From Chryseobacterium bernardetii (GTDB lineage Bacteria > Bacteroidota > Bacteroidia > Flavobacteriales > Weeksellaceae), in contig NZ_CP033932.1 in assembly GCF_003815975.1 (NCBI RefSeq), positions 3,639,501-3,703,500 of the forward strand: 64,000 bases of DNA. The letters are read 5' to 3'. The position numbers and the translations under genes were made by a program. Positions 1 to 8,239 of this stretch are shown one piece after another; position 1 is the stretch's first letter, and each line of letters starts with the position of its first letter. Below the pieces are notes generated by a model. It saw only the letters and a program-made list of their open reading frames with translations. It did no database searches and was not told the DNA's origin.

Positions 1-243
1 GATTTTTACAATAACGAAGTTCTTAATTTTCTCAATAAGCTGATGGGAAGAATCCATAATTCTTTCAAATCCGGAGGCAAGGAGTTTTTCTTCAATGGCT
101 TGCATTGTTGCCGGGGGAATGTCAGATTCTGTTTCTACTTCTCCCAAAATAACGGAATTTGTTTTTATACCAGCGTTATTAAAAATAACTTCTACAGCAG
201 CAATACACCTGTTGCAGACCATGTTCTTGATGAAAATCTTCAT
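1..243 (-). CDS. AraC-type regulator, N-terminal part only (runs off window)
   Basis: The frame opens at the ATG at 243-241 and is still open at base 1, so the 3' part is missing. The 81 visible residues start MKIFIKNMVCNRC, with a CxxC at residues 9-12, followed by an alternating beta/alpha pattern with VILGEVE. I know this small HMA-like N-terminal domain from a Bacteroidota group of AraC regulators whose HTH follows at about residue 100; the HTH is outside the window, so the AraC label is inference. The ATG overlaps the stop of the upstream thioesterase (ATGA), which suggests translational coupling. A free-standing metal-binding protein is the alternative. Confidence 0.65.
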   Translation of the reverse strand, partial: MKIFIKNMVCNRCIAAVEVIFNNAGIKTNSVILGEVETESDIPPATMQAIEEKLLASGFERIMDSSHQLIEKIKNFVIVKI

Positions 244-635
244 ACGCCGCTGTTTAGTCTGTCTTTTACAAACTCAATCTTGGTTTTGCCATGAGGAGCA
301 GGATTTCCTTCGCTATCCAGGTTAACCATTACAATTTTTTCAACGGTAATAATGGTTTGATGTGTCATTTTATTACGCACATCACATCTTAAAGTAATAG
401 AGGAAGAACCAAAGTGAGTAGCTTCAATACCAATTTCAATAATATCTCCCTGTTTAGCAGAACTCACAAAATTGATCTCTGAAATAAATTTGGTAACTAC
501 TTTTGTGTTTTCAAGCTGGATAATAGCATATAATGCAGCTTCTTCATCTATCCATTGTAAAAGTCTTCCTCCAAATAGTGAGTGATTAGGATTTAAATCT
601 TCGGGCTTTACCCATTTTCTTGTATGGTAGTTCAT
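240..635 (-). CDS. Acyl-CoA thioesterase, hotdog fold (YciA-like)
   Basis: 131 residues beginning MNYHTRKWVKPEDLNP. The hotdog hallmark of YciA-type cytoplasmic acyl-CoA hydrolases is visible: LNPNHSLFGGRLLQWIDE, where the Asp after the GG helix is the usual catalytic residue, followed by five strand-like segments. These enzymes split acyl-CoA to free acid and CoA. I chose the internal ATG at 635 because the 17 residues upstream (with a hydrophobic, Ile-rich stretch) are not part of the family and the family normally begins with a short polar strand just before LNPNH. It overlaps the following AraC-type gene by four bases, so the two are probably one transcript. Confidence 0.88.
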   Translation of the reverse strand: MNYHTRKWVKPEDLNPNHSLFGGRLLQWIDEEAALYAIIQLENTKVVTKFISEINFVSSAKQGDIIEIGIEATHFGSSSITLRCDVRNKMTHQTIITVEKIVMVNLDSEGNPAPHGKTKIEFVKDRLNSGV

Positions 636-731
636 GTTCTTAATAATTTGCAGTACAAATTTAACGTTAAATAGCGGGTTTTTCAAAAGAATAGTATTTA
701 TTGATCTTAAGAGAATTATTCATTTTCTCAA

Positions 732-1145
732 TCATTTTCTTTTGGAGCGCATTGCTTTTGTTTTTGTGATGCCGGGATCTTTTAACAGTTTTTGATATTC
801 TTCGCTTTCCATAGGGTACAGAGCTACTTTTCCTTCCTTATTATGATGAAATCCAAATCCAAATCTTTTGGCTAGCGGAGAGGCCCTGAGGCAGGCTTGA
901 CCTTTGGAAAAGAATAGCTCTCTTTCCTTTTGCTTTTCATTTTCTGAAATATCATTCCTGATAGCATAGCATTCAAAAATAATATCATCGGAAGTGTATT
1001 GGTAAGGATTTCTGCTGATCTTTTCGTATTGGAGATTAGCTAATGTTTTTTCTTTTTTTTCGGAAGGGATTTGCGCCCGGGAAACTGGGCAGTCTTCTGC
1101 AACTTCTATAAAAGTATTGATGTAATTGGTGGTGTGCTGTTTCAT
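732..1145 (-). CDS. DUF6157 family protein
   Basis: 137 residues starting MKQHTTNYINTFIEVAEDCPV, the opening I associate with the DUF6157 family found widely in Bacteroidota and Firmicutes. No signal peptide or membrane segment, so cytoplasmic. The C-terminal part holds the conserved run around RASPLAKRFGFGFHHNKEGKVALY, and the tail is lysine/arginine rich. Function unknown. It lies upstream of the thioesterase on the same strand but is separated by about 96 bases, so co-transcription is possible, not shown. Confidence 0.8.
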   Translation of the reverse strand: MKQHTTNYINTFIEVAEDCPVSRAQIPSEKKEKTLANLQYEKISRNPYQYTSDDIIFECYAIRNDISENEKQKERELFFSKGQACLRASPLAKRFGFGFHHNKEGKVALYPMESEEYQKLLKDPGITKTKAMRSKRK

Positions 1146-1528
1146 GATAAAAATCCGATATAATACTTATAAATATACTATTATTCTATATATTCTGAAA
1201 CATTATTCAGTTAGTTACCTTGTATAATAATGAGCTGTTACTTATTTTTTATAATTACTCAAAGAGTGTTTTTATTATGTTAACTAACTTTAACTTTTTA
1301 ATGATTTTTTACTGTATAAATTTGATTATCAGTATTTTAAAATTAATAATGAGCGGTTTTTTAAATTTAAATTCAAACTAAAGTGAGAAAGAGGTAAAAA
1401 AAAGCTTTGATTTGAAATTTTTAATTGTATCTTGCATACGTTTATATTTGGAATCAATATTTGTTCATTAATTTATGTTGTTTTTCTTTTATATACCAAA
1501 TTTTTATTAATTTTTTAATTTATTCAAA
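1146..1528. promoter_or_regulatory. Long AT-rich leader between divergent genes
   Basis: No open frame of note. It separates the divergent DUF6157 and RRM genes. On the + strand TATATTTG at 1443-1450 fits the Bacteroidota -7 consensus TAnnTTTG and would give an RRM mRNA leader of about 70 nt. The best upstream TTG (1425-1427) is 15 bp away, shorter than the usual spacing, so the promoter call is tentative. A long leader is common for cold-induced RNA-binding protein genes, but I see no specific cold-box sequence. Confidence 0.4.
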
Positions 1529-1879
1529 ATGAACATTTTTGTTTCAAACATCAATTACGCAACTAAAGAGTATGAGTTGCACGATCTATTTGCAGAATTT
1601 GGTGATGTATCATCAGCTAAAATCGTTACAGACAGAGAGACTGGCCGTTCTAGAGGTTTTGGTTTTATCGAAATGGGTGATGAAGAAGGAAAGCAAGCTA
1701 TTGACGCTCTTAACCAAAAAGAATTCAACGGAAAAACATTAAACGTATCTGAAGCTAAACCTAGAGAAGAGAAGCCAAGAAGAAGCTTCGATAACAACAG
1801 AGGTGGAGGTTATGGAAACAACAACAGAGGAGGTGGTTACGGTAACAACAACAACCGTGGCGGCGGAAATCGTTGGTAA
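1529..1879 (+). CDS. RRM RNA-binding protein with Gly/Asn-rich tail
   Basis: 116 residues. One RNA recognition motif covers residues 1-80: RNP-2 is IFVSNI at 3-8 and RNP-1 is RGFGFIEM around 42-49. The tail (about 85-116) is repeats of RGGGYGNNN. This matches the small glycine-rich RRM proteins of cyanobacteria and Bacteroidota, which bind mRNA in the cytoplasm and probably act as RNA chaperones or post-transcriptional regulators. Single-gene unit: long AT-rich leader before it, perfect hairpin terminator after it. Codon choice is typical of a highly expressed gene. Confidence 0.93.
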   Translation: MNIFVSNINYATKEYELHDLFAEFGDVSSAKIVTDRETGRSRGFGFIEMGDEEGKQAIDALNQKEFNGKTLNVSEAKPREEKPRRSFDNNRGGGYGNNNRGGGYGNNNNRGGGNRW

Positions 1880-1885
1880 AAATAT

Positions 1886-1911
1886 AAAGCGGCTTTTAAG
1901 CCGCTTTTTTT
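1886..1911 (+). terminator. Intrinsic terminator of the RRM gene
   Basis: Perfect 10-bp stem (1886-1895 with 1898-1907, core AAGCGGCTT) with a tiny loop, running into a T-rich tract seven bases after the RRM stop codon. Confidence 0.9.
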
Positions 1912-2017
1912 ATGGAATTTAATTTTCAGTAAATCATTCAATTAACCATTTATGGAGGTTCTAACCATATTTTGGCACAGTTTTAGAAAATCCTCAATCA
2001 ATCAAAAAGTAATCGTA

Positions 2018-2764
2018 ATGAAAAAACATTTATTAACATTAATGATGGCGTTTGGCGGATTATTGTTGAACGCACAAAATATTTATAATGGCCAGACGCT
2101 GGAACAGGACAGAAAATATTGGTCAAATAACAACAGTTACTATCTGATATTTCAAAATGACGGTAATCTGGTTTTGTATAACAGAGCAGGTGCTTCGATC
2201 TGGGATGCCAAAACTACAAACAGGGGTGTAAAAGCTATTTTTCAGGAAGATGGTAACCTGGTTGTTTATACACCGGGGAATGGTGTAGCATTCAGTACCA
2301 ATACCAATGGGAGAAGAGCCAATAAATTAACGGTTCAGGATGATGGTAACCTTGTGGTGTATAATAGGTCTAATCCTTTATGGGCTTCAAGAGATGGGCG
2401 GATAAACGTAAATAATAATGACCGATATGGACGTGGATATGTAAATAAAGGTTACAGATTCCGTACAGGGGATAAACTTTATTCTGCCGACGGAAGTTAT
2501 TATTTGTCTTTCCAGGGTGATGGAAATCTGGTACTATCCAGCAGAAACGGTAATGCTATCTGGGCTACAGGAACCACCAATAAAGGAAGCAGAGCTGAAT
2601 TCCAGAATGATGGAAACCTGGTGGTATATGATTCTTACAACAAAGCTGTGTGGAGCTCAAACACATCCGGTATAGAAGTAAACAAGCTTATCGTTCAGAA
2701 TGACGGAAACCTTGTCATTTCTAGTGATTATTCTCCTATTTGGAGCACTGGAACTCAGAGGTAA
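2018..2764 (+). CDS. Secreted bulb-type (B-type) mannose-binding lectin, two domains
   Basis: 248 residues from MKKHLLTLMMAFGG. Residues 1-19 are a signal peptide ending LLNAQ; the frame extends upstream, but that part lacks signal-peptide character. Two bulb-lectin beta-prism domains follow (about 20-120 and 145-248). Each has three copies of the sugar-site motif QxDxNxVxY: QNDGNLVLY, QEDGNLVVY, QDDGNLVVY in domain 1; QGDGNLVLS, QNDGNLVVY, QNDGNLVIS in domain 2. The Tyr is replaced by Ser in two of three domain-2 sites, so that domain probably binds fewer sugars. Likely exported to the periplasm or cell surface; a defensive or adhesion role is possible but not shown. Single-gene unit with its own terminator. 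Confidence 0.9.
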   Translation: MKKHLLTLMMAFGGLLLNAQNIYNGQTLEQDRKYWSNNNSYYLIFQNDGNLVLYNRAGASIWDAKTTNRGVKAIFQEDGNLVVYTPGNGVAFSTNTNGRRANKLTVQDDGNLVVYNRSNPLWASRDGRINVNNNDRYGRGYVNKGYRFRTGDKLYSADGSYYLSFQGDGNLVLSSRNGNAIWATGTTNKGSRAEFQNDGNLVVYDSYNKAVWSSNTSGIEVNKLIVQNDGNLVISSDYSPIWSTGTQR

Positions 2765-2782
2765 TTTTTCAATTACAGATAA

Positions 2783-2815
2783 AAAAATAGGCCGTCTTTC
2801 AGATAGCCTATTTTT
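2783..2815. terminator. Bidirectional terminator between lectin and BlaI-type genes
   Basis: AAAAATAGGC at 2783-2792 pairs perfectly with 2806-2815. A-rich on one side and T-rich on the other, so it can serve both convergent genes. Confidence 0.8.
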
Positions 2816-2875
2816 ATTGGGTTGCTTTCTGCTTTTAGTATCTAAGCATTTTCATCATAAATTACTGAACGATTA

Positions 2876-3370
2876 CTATGAATCTTTTTTCTTCTTTTTC
2901 TTTTTATCCTTATCTTTTTCTTTATCCTTTCCTTTTGCTTTCTTCTCTTTTTTAGGACTCAGAATATCATTTGCATATTCAAATGTCGGTTCTTCAGCCT
3001 TTGCAGGTTTAATTTCAATTTTAAGATCAAAATACCCTTTAAGATCATCCTGTGAAATTAATTTCTCGATGAATAAAAAGTCCAGAATTTCTTTTCCGGA
3101 ATCATTGAAAAAGTTGTGGGAAAGTTCTTTCAGCAGGAATTTTTTATATTCTTCTAAAGGAACAAGCACTGTATATTTGAATATTCTTCCTTCTTTTACA
3201 GTAGAGAGATATCCTTTTTCCACTAGTATTTTAAGGTAGGTAGATACCGTATTCTGGTGTGGCTTAGGTTCCGGATGCTGCTCCATAACGTCCTTCAGAT
3301 AGAAAGATTCCATTTTCCAAAACAGCTTCATAAAGTTTTCCTCTGCGGAAGTAAGATGATTAATTTTCAT
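2876..3370 (-). CDS. BlaI/MecI/CopY-family repressor with lysine-rich tail
   Basis: 164 residues. The first 120 are the winged-helix BlaI/MecI domain: LTSAEENFMKLFWKM opening helix, HQNTVSTYLKILVEKGYL recognition helix, GRIFKYTV wing, then a dimerisation part (EEYKKFLLKELSHNFF). In characterised systems a BlaR1-type membrane metalloprotease cleaves such repressors, but no blaR1 gene is beside this one. The last 20 residues are almost all Lys, Asp and Glu (KDKEKDKDKKKKKKK), an extension not normal for the family; it looks disordered. Directly followed by a PAP2-type gene on the same strand is not the case: that gene lies upstream, 9 bases away, so PAP2 then BlaI form an operon. Confidence 0.88.
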   Translation of the reverse strand: MKINHLTSAEENFMKLFWKMESFYLKDVMEQHPEPKPHQNTVSTYLKILVEKGYLSTVKEGRIFKYTVLVPLEEYKKFLLKELSHNFFNDSGKEILDFLFIEKLISQDDLKGYFDLKIEIKPAKAEEPTFEYANDILSPKKEKKAKGKDKEKDKDKKKKKKKDS

Positions 3371-3379
3371 ATAAAAATT

Positions 3380-3982
3380 CTAATGTTGAAATTGTATATT
3401 GCAATAAAGGTAAATAAAAGATACCATAAAAGCTATTCCAGCTCCCATAAATACTTCTTTTACCGTATGCATTTTTAAAATAATTCTGGTAAGACCTACC
3501 AGGCTGGCAATCCCGAGCCATACAAGACCTATTTTCCAGTCCAAGGTGAAAAATAATGCGGCTACAAATATATTAAATGCAGTATGCATAGAACTTTTAA
3601 TGAAAAAATTGCTGATCTGAAGGGCAAAAAGAAGGATTAAAATAAAAAGCAGAACCAGATCAATATATCCATTTCTGATATAATTGAAAATAAGATAAAT
3701 AATAAGACAGGTTGCAATAAATACATATAGGGTTTTTCTCTGAATCCGGTTGGAAACATCCATATTGGTATACCTTCCGGTTTTTACATTCCATACCAGC
3801 CAGATAACAACCGGTGCAATAATCATTAATAATAAAGGAAAAAAATAAACAAGAGATTCCTTAAATGTGTACTCCCTGGCACTCATATAGACAAAAAAAA
3901 TAATCAGAGAAACCAGTGGATTGAAGAAATCTGAGATAACCCTTGATGTTTTATGAAAAAGCGAGGACTTTTTTTCTTCCAT
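3380..3982 (-). CDS. PAP2-family membrane phosphatase, atypical
   Basis: 200 residues with about six hydrophobic helices. The C-terminal half has the PAP2 signatures in reduced form: SSMHTA (motif 2, Ser and His kept) and R-x5-H-x3-E in TRIILKMHTVKEVFMGAG (motif 3). The residue that is normally Asp in motif 3 is Glu here, and motif 1 (KxxxxxxRP) is not clear; QRK in the loop after helix 3 is the closest. Known relatives dephosphorylate lipid phosphates such as undecaprenyl pyrophosphate at the inner membrane. Nine bases separate it from the BlaI-type repressor, so the two are probably co-transcribed. Catalytic activity is uncertain. Confidence 0.75.
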   Translation of the reverse strand: MEEKKSSLFHKTSRVISDFFNPLVSLIIFFVYMSAREYTFKESLVYFFPLLLMIIAPVVIWLVWNVKTGRYTNMDVSNRIQRKTLYVFIATCLIIYLIFNYIRNGYIDLVLLFILILLFALQISNFFIKSSMHTAFNIFVAALFFTLDWKIGLVWLGIASLVGLTRIILKMHTVKEVFMGAGIAFMVSFIYLYCNIQFQH

Positions 3983-4760
3983 ATTTAAGTTTAAAAGTCA
4001 AATATAAGATTATAAGCCCAAAAAACAAACGAATACAAGATGATAGACCAGTTTTTAAGATGCTGAAAATGCAGATAAGTATTGATGAACGTTAATATGT
4101 AAAACTTTTCTTCTGTTTTTGTTGAAGATAATACGTCTTATTCCTGTAAATTTTTAATTTTAATTACTTCAGTTTTTAAATTAGGAATAGGTGTAATTTT
4201 CCATTGTTATTTTTGAAATGTAAGACAAATAGGGGATGATTAATGTTATAATATATAATGAATAGAATCTGTTTATTTGTTAGAGTGGAAAAATTCAAAG
4301 TAGCTGAGGGAATTTTATGACAGATCAGAAATAGAAGGTGATTAAAGCTGAAGCCGCTAAATTGTATGGTAATTCTGTTATAATATAGAAAGTTGAACTT
4401 TAAAACCTACAGAATTTTACCACAAAAGGAGGTATTAAAATACCCAAAAGATATGTTAACAATAATTAAAGATAGGAAAAAGAAAGGCAATAAAATGTAA
4501 TGTTTTTTTGCTGTCCTGCTCATCAATTATTTCAGGGAGGCTATACTGGCAGGTTGATTTCTTAGATATTGCAATAAGAAAAAGATAGGCAGAATACTGT
4601 TTTATAAACGTTTCTCAGGTTCGAAAATTAAGAATAATCCGGTCCGCCTGCAAATAGATTTTAGAGAAAAAACGAAAAGTTACTTATGCATACAATAAAA
4701 ACAAAGTTTTTTTCATAATTTTGCTCAACTATTTCATCATAAAAAAGCAAGAGCTAACAC
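3983..4760. promoter_or_regulatory. 778-bp gap; promoter of pdhA at its end
   Basis: I see no coding frame or RNA gene that I can support in 3983-4700. TAATTTTG at 4716-4723 is an exact TAnnTTTG -7 element 38 bases before the pdhA start and is the likely pdhA promoter. A second exact match (TATTTTTG, 4208-4215) lies in the middle of the gap with no gene behind it. The short palindrome GGTATTAAAATACC near 4430 is unexplained. Confidence 0.5.
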
Positions 4761-5762
4761 ATGAAAGAATTTTCTAAAGAGGTATACCTGAAGTGGTATG
4801 AAGATATGACAATGTGGAGAAGGTTTGAAGACAAATGCCGTTCTCTTTACCTAAAACAAAAGATCAGAGGATTTTTACATTTGTATAATGGTCAGGAAGC
4901 AATTCCTGCCGGATTTACACATGCTATGGATCTTACCAAAGACAGTATGATTACTGCTTACAGATGCCACATCCATCCAATGGCGATGGGAGTAGATCCT
5001 AAGAGAATTATGGCTGAACTTTGTGGTAAAGCTACAGGTACATCCGGAGGGATGGGTGGATCTATGCACATTTTCAGTAAAGAACACCGTTTCTACGGAG
5101 GTCATGGTATTGTTGGAGGACAAATTCCATTGGGAGCAGGTATTGCTTTTGCAGATAAATATTTTGACAGAAAGGCTGTAAATATTTGTTTCTTCGGGGA
5201 TGGAGCTGCCAGACAGGGTTCATTACATGAAACATTCAATATGGCGATGAACTGGAAACTTCCTGTAGTATTTGTGGTAGAAAACAATCAGTATGCAATG
5301 GGAACTTCTGTAAAAAGAACTGCCAATCACGAAGATATCTATAAATTAGGATTAGGGTATGAAATGCCTTGTCTTGCTGTAGATGCAATGGATCCGGTAA
5401 AAGTGGCTGAAGCTGCTTACGAAGCTATTGAAAGAGCAAGAAGAGGAGATGGCCCAACATTCATTGAAGCAAGAACTTACCGTTACAGAGGTCACTCTAT
5501 GTCTGATGCTGAGCCTTACAGATCTAAAGAAGAAGTAGCTATTCACAAGAATGATGACCCAATTGAATTGGTGAAGCACAGAATCCTTGAAAACGGATGG
5601 GCTACAGAAGCTGAATTGGAAACCATAGATAATAAGTCAAGAGACTTTGTTGAAGAGTGTATCGAATTCATGGAGAACTCTCCATATCCTGATCCTGAGA
5701 AAATCTATGAGTATGTATATGCTCAGGAAGATTATCCATTCTTAGACAAATTAGAAAACTAA
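4761..5762 (+). CDS. pdhA: Pyruvate dehydrogenase E1 component, alpha subunit
   Basis: 333 residues, the normal length. It decarboxylates pyruvate with thiamine pyrophosphate and passes the acetyl group to the E2 lipoyl arm. The TPP motif runs from GDGAARQGSLHE to the NN of VVENNQYAMGT; upstream are SGGMGGSMH and GHGIVGGQIPLGAG, and downstream the phosphorylation-loop region YRYRGHSMSD. Cytoplasmic. pdhC follows after 85 bases; the E1 beta gene is not in the window, so the heterotetramer partner must be encoded elsewhere. Confidence 0.96.
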   Translation: MKEFSKEVYLKWYEDMTMWRRFEDKCRSLYLKQKIRGFLHLYNGQEAIPAGFTHAMDLTKDSMITAYRCHIHPMAMGVDPKRIMAELCGKATGTSGGMGGSMHIFSKEHRFYGGHGIVGGQIPLGAGIAFADKYFDRKAVNICFFGDGAARQGSLHETFNMAMNWKLPVVFVVENNQYAMGTSVKRTANHEDIYKLGLGYEMPCLAVDAMDPVKVAEAAYEAIERARRGDGPTFIEARTYRYRGHSMSDAEPYRSKEEVAIHKNDDPIELVKHRILENGWATEAELETIDNKSRDFVEECIEFMENSPYPDPEKIYEYVYAQEDYPFLDKLEN

Positions 5763-5780
5763 AAAAATAAAAATTAATTT

Positions 5781-5825
5781 GAAATTTGAAGTTTGAAATT
5801 TCTGAAATCTCAAATCTCAAATCTC
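5781..5825. repeat. TTTGAAAT/AAATCTC inverted repeat between pdhA and pdhC
   Basis: Two 22-base arms (5781-5802 and 5804-5825) are inverted copies differing at four positions, each arm itself made of three 7-8 base units (GAAATTT... and AAATCTC...). Similar TTTGAAAT/AAATCTC runs occur between genes in related flavobacterial genomes as far as I recall. It would form a long imperfect hairpin in the pdhA-pdhC mRNA. Confidence 0.65.
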
Positions 5826-5847
5826 GGATCTCAAATCAATATAGATT

Positions 5848-7446
5848 ATGGCAGAAGTAATTACGATGCCCCGCCTTTCGGATACTATGACGGAAGGTAA
5901 AGTGGCGAAATGGCATAAAAAAGTAGGAGATAAAGTAAAGGAAGGAGATATTTTAGCTGAAATTGAAACTGATAAAGCAGTTCAGGATTTCGAATCTGAA
6001 GTAGAAGGTACTCTTTTATACGTTGGTGTAGAAGAAGGTGCTGCAGCTGCTGTAGACTCTGTTTTAGCAATTATCGGTAATGAAGGAGAAGATATTTCAG
6101 GATTAACAGGTGGGGCTGCTGCTCCCACTGCAGGTACTGAAGAAAAGAAATCAGAAGAACAGCCTAAGGCAGAAACTGTGGAAACTGCTTCAGCAGAAGT
6201 TCCGGCAGGAGTAGAAGTGATTACAATGCCAAGACTTTCTGATACAATGACAGAAGGAAAGGTAGCTAAATGGCACAAAAATGTGGGTGATACAGTTAAA
6301 GAAGGTGATCTTCTTGCTGAAATTGAAACAGATAAAGCTGTTCAGGATTTCGAATCTGAATTCAATGGTGTATTATTGAAGCAGGGTGTAGAAGAAGGAG
6401 GTGCCGCTCCGGTTGACAGTGTGTTGGCTATTATCGGCCCTGCAGGAACAGATGTTTCAGCTGTAGGAGCTCCAAAAGCTGCTGCGGTATCAGAAAAGCC
6501 AGCTGAGCAAAAAACAGAAGCTAAAACTGAAGAAAAAGCTGCTCCGGCGGCTAATACTTTATCTTCTGACAGAGTGGCAATTTCTCCTCTAGCTAAGAAA
6601 ATGGCTCAGGAGAAAGGAGTTGATATCAACAGTGTTCAGGGTTCGGGAGAAAACGGAAGAATCGTTAAGAAAGATATTGAAAATTATCAGCCGGCTGCCA
6701 AACCAGCTGCTTCTTCAGCTCCGGCTGCAAGTGCTGCTGCTCAGGTTGCTGTAAGCTTCGTTCAGGGAGAAGATACAGAGACGCCAAACTCACAGGTAAG
6801 AAACGTTATTGCGAAACGTCTTTCTGAAAGTAAGTTCTCTGCTCCTCACTATTATCTGATGGTTGAGATCAATATGGATAAAGCTATTGAGGCGAGAAAA
6901 GAAATCAACTCTATCCCGGATACGAAGATTTCATTCAATGATATGATCATTAAAGCAACAGCTATTGCATTAAGAAAACATCCGCAGGTAAATTCAAGCT
7001 GGGCTGGTGATAAGATCATTCACAGAGGGAATATCAATATTGGCGTGGCAGTAGCTATTCCAGACGGATTAGTAGTTCCTGTATTGAAAAATACTGATCA
7101 GATGTCTTACACTCAGATCTCTGCAGCTGTAAAAGATATGGCTTCAAGAGCTAAGAACAAAGGTCTTAAGGCTAATGAAATGGAAGGATCTACATTCTCT
7201 ATTTCTAACCTTGGAATGTTCGGAATTGAGACATTTACAAGTATCATCAACCAACCTAACTCTGCTATCCTTTCAGTAGGAGCTATTATCGAGAAACCAA
7301 TCGTTAAGAATGGTCAGATTGTAGTAGGAAATACAATGAAACTTTCATTAGCATGTGACCACAGAGTGGTAGACGGTGCTACAGGAGCTCAATTCTTACA
7401 GACGTTAAGAACTTATTTAGAAAATCCATTAACTTTGTTACTGTAA
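5848..7446 (+). CDS. pdhC: Pyruvate dehydrogenase E2, dihydrolipoamide acetyltransferase
   Basis: 532 residues. Two lipoyl domains (about 1-80 and 122-200) each carry the lipoylated Lys in IETDKAVQDFESE. Pro/Ala-rich linkers separate them from the E3-binding domain (about 240-278, ISPLAKKMAQEKGVDI...GENGRIVKKDI) and the catalytic domain (about 305-532) with the active-site HRVVDG at His505-Asp509. It transfers acetyl from lipoate to CoA and forms the core of the complex. Downstream of pdhA in the same direction and followed by a strong terminator, so pdhA-pdhC is the transcription unit. Confidence 0.97.
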   Translation: MAEVITMPRLSDTMTEGKVAKWHKKVGDKVKEGDILAEIETDKAVQDFESEVEGTLLYVGVEEGAAAAVDSVLAIIGNEGEDISGLTGGAAAPTAGTEEKKSEEQPKAETVETASAEVPAGVEVITMPRLSDTMTEGKVAKWHKNVGDTVKEGDLLAEIETDKAVQDFESEFNGVLLKQGVEEGGAAPVDSVLAIIGPAGTDVSAVGAPKAAAVSEKPAEQKTEAKTEEKAAPAANTLSSDRVAISPLAKKMAQEKGVDINSVQGSGENGRIVKKDIENYQPAAKPAASSAPAASAAAQVAVSFVQGEDTETPNSQVRNVIAKRLSESKFSAPHYYLMVEINMDKAIEARKEINSIPDTKISFNDMIIKATAIALRKHPQVNSSWAGDKIIHRGNINIGVAVAIPDGLVVPVLKNTDQMSYTQISAAVKDMASRAKNKGLKANEMEGSTFSISNLGMFGIETFTSIINQPNSAILSVGAIIEKPIVKNGQIVVGNTMKLSLACDHRVVDGATGAQFLQTLRTYLENPLTLLL

Positions 7447-7465
7447 TTTCTAAAAGATTTATACT

Positions 7466-7492
7466 AAAACCTCCCGATCGGGAGGTTTTTTG
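7466..7492 (+). terminator. Intrinsic terminator of pdhA-pdhC
   Basis: Perfect 24-base palindrome (stem AAAACCTCCC, 7466-7475, with 7480-7489, loop GATC) followed by a run of T, 20 bases after the pdhC stop. Confidence 0.95.
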
Positions 7493-7522
7493 TTTTAATA
7501 TCAATATTGTTGTGATAATCTG

Positions 7523-7553
7523 TTGTAAAATCGACAATATGTTACTATTTTTG
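7523..7553 (+). promoter_or_regulatory. Promoter of the LolD-like gene
   Basis: TTG (7523-7525), 20-bp spacer, TATTTTTG (7546-7553): a good fit to the Bacteroidota sigma-A pattern TTG-N17-23-TAnnTTTG. The start codon is only five bases beyond the -7 element, so the transcript is predicted to begin at or within a few bases of the ATG. Confidence 0.65.
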
Positions 7554-7557
7554 AATC

Positions 7558-8226
7558 ATGATTAAAGCAAGAAATATCCATAAATCTTATGGGAATTTAG
7601 AAGTACTGAAAGGAGTTGATATTCACATCAAAGTAGGAGAAGTGGTTTCTATTGTAGGAGAATCCGGAGCGGGTAAATCAACATTGCTTCAGATTTTAGG
7701 AACTTTGGATCATCCCACTCAATCCGGGAAATATGATACTGAAATTGAGATTGCCGGAGAATCATTTATTAACATGAATGATAAGCAGTTATCAAAATTC
7801 AGAAATCAGAATATCGGTTTTGTGTTTCAATTCCATCAGTTGCTTCCTGAGTTTACTGCTTTGGAAAATGTTTTGCTTCCTACCAAAATTGCAGGAGCTA
7901 ATGAAAGAGAAGCTATTGAAAAAGCATATGCTTTATTTGAGGACCTTAAAATTGAACAACGACTGAATCATAAGCCCAACCAGCTTTCCGGTGGAGAAGC
8001 GCAAAGGGTAGCCGTTGCAAGAGCTTTAATCAATTCGCCAAAAATTATTTTTGCTGATGAACCTACGGGAAATCTGGATTCAAAAAATGCGGATGACCTT
8101 CACAGGCTGTTTTTTGATCTTCGAGATAAGTATAATCAGACTTTTGTGATTGTTACCCACAATCCGAATCTGGCTGAAATTACAGACCGTAAGCTCGTTA
8201 TGAAGGATGGAATGATTATAGAATAG
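7558..8226 (+). CDS. ABC transporter ATPase, LolD/MacB type
   Basis: 222 residues, usual length for the family. Walker [10 protein letters not shown] (34-42), Q-loop in [18 protein letters not shown], signature [15 protein letters not shown], Walker [14 protein letters not shown]-loop VTHNPN. The [13 protein letters not shown] run and LSGGE-Q pattern are those of LolD and MacB ATPases, which power release of lipoproteins from the inner membrane or export of substrates. No permease gene is adjacent, so the partner and substrate cannot be named; in Bacteroidota lolD is often separate from lolCE. Read in the same direction as the following L,D-transpeptidase-like gene, 13 bases away. Confidence 0.88.
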   Translation: MIKARNIHKSYGNLEVLKGVDIHIKVGEVVSIVGESGAGKSTLLQILGTLDHPTQSGKYDTEIEIAGESFINMNDKQLSKFRNQNIGFVFQFHQLLPEFTALENVLLPTKIAGANEREAIEKAYALFEDLKIEQRLNHKPNQLSGGEAQRVAVARALINSPKIIFADEPTGNLDSKNADDLHRLFFDLRDKYNQTFVIVTHNPNLAEITDRKLVMKDGMIIE

Positions 8227-8239
8227 CTTTCTTATACAG

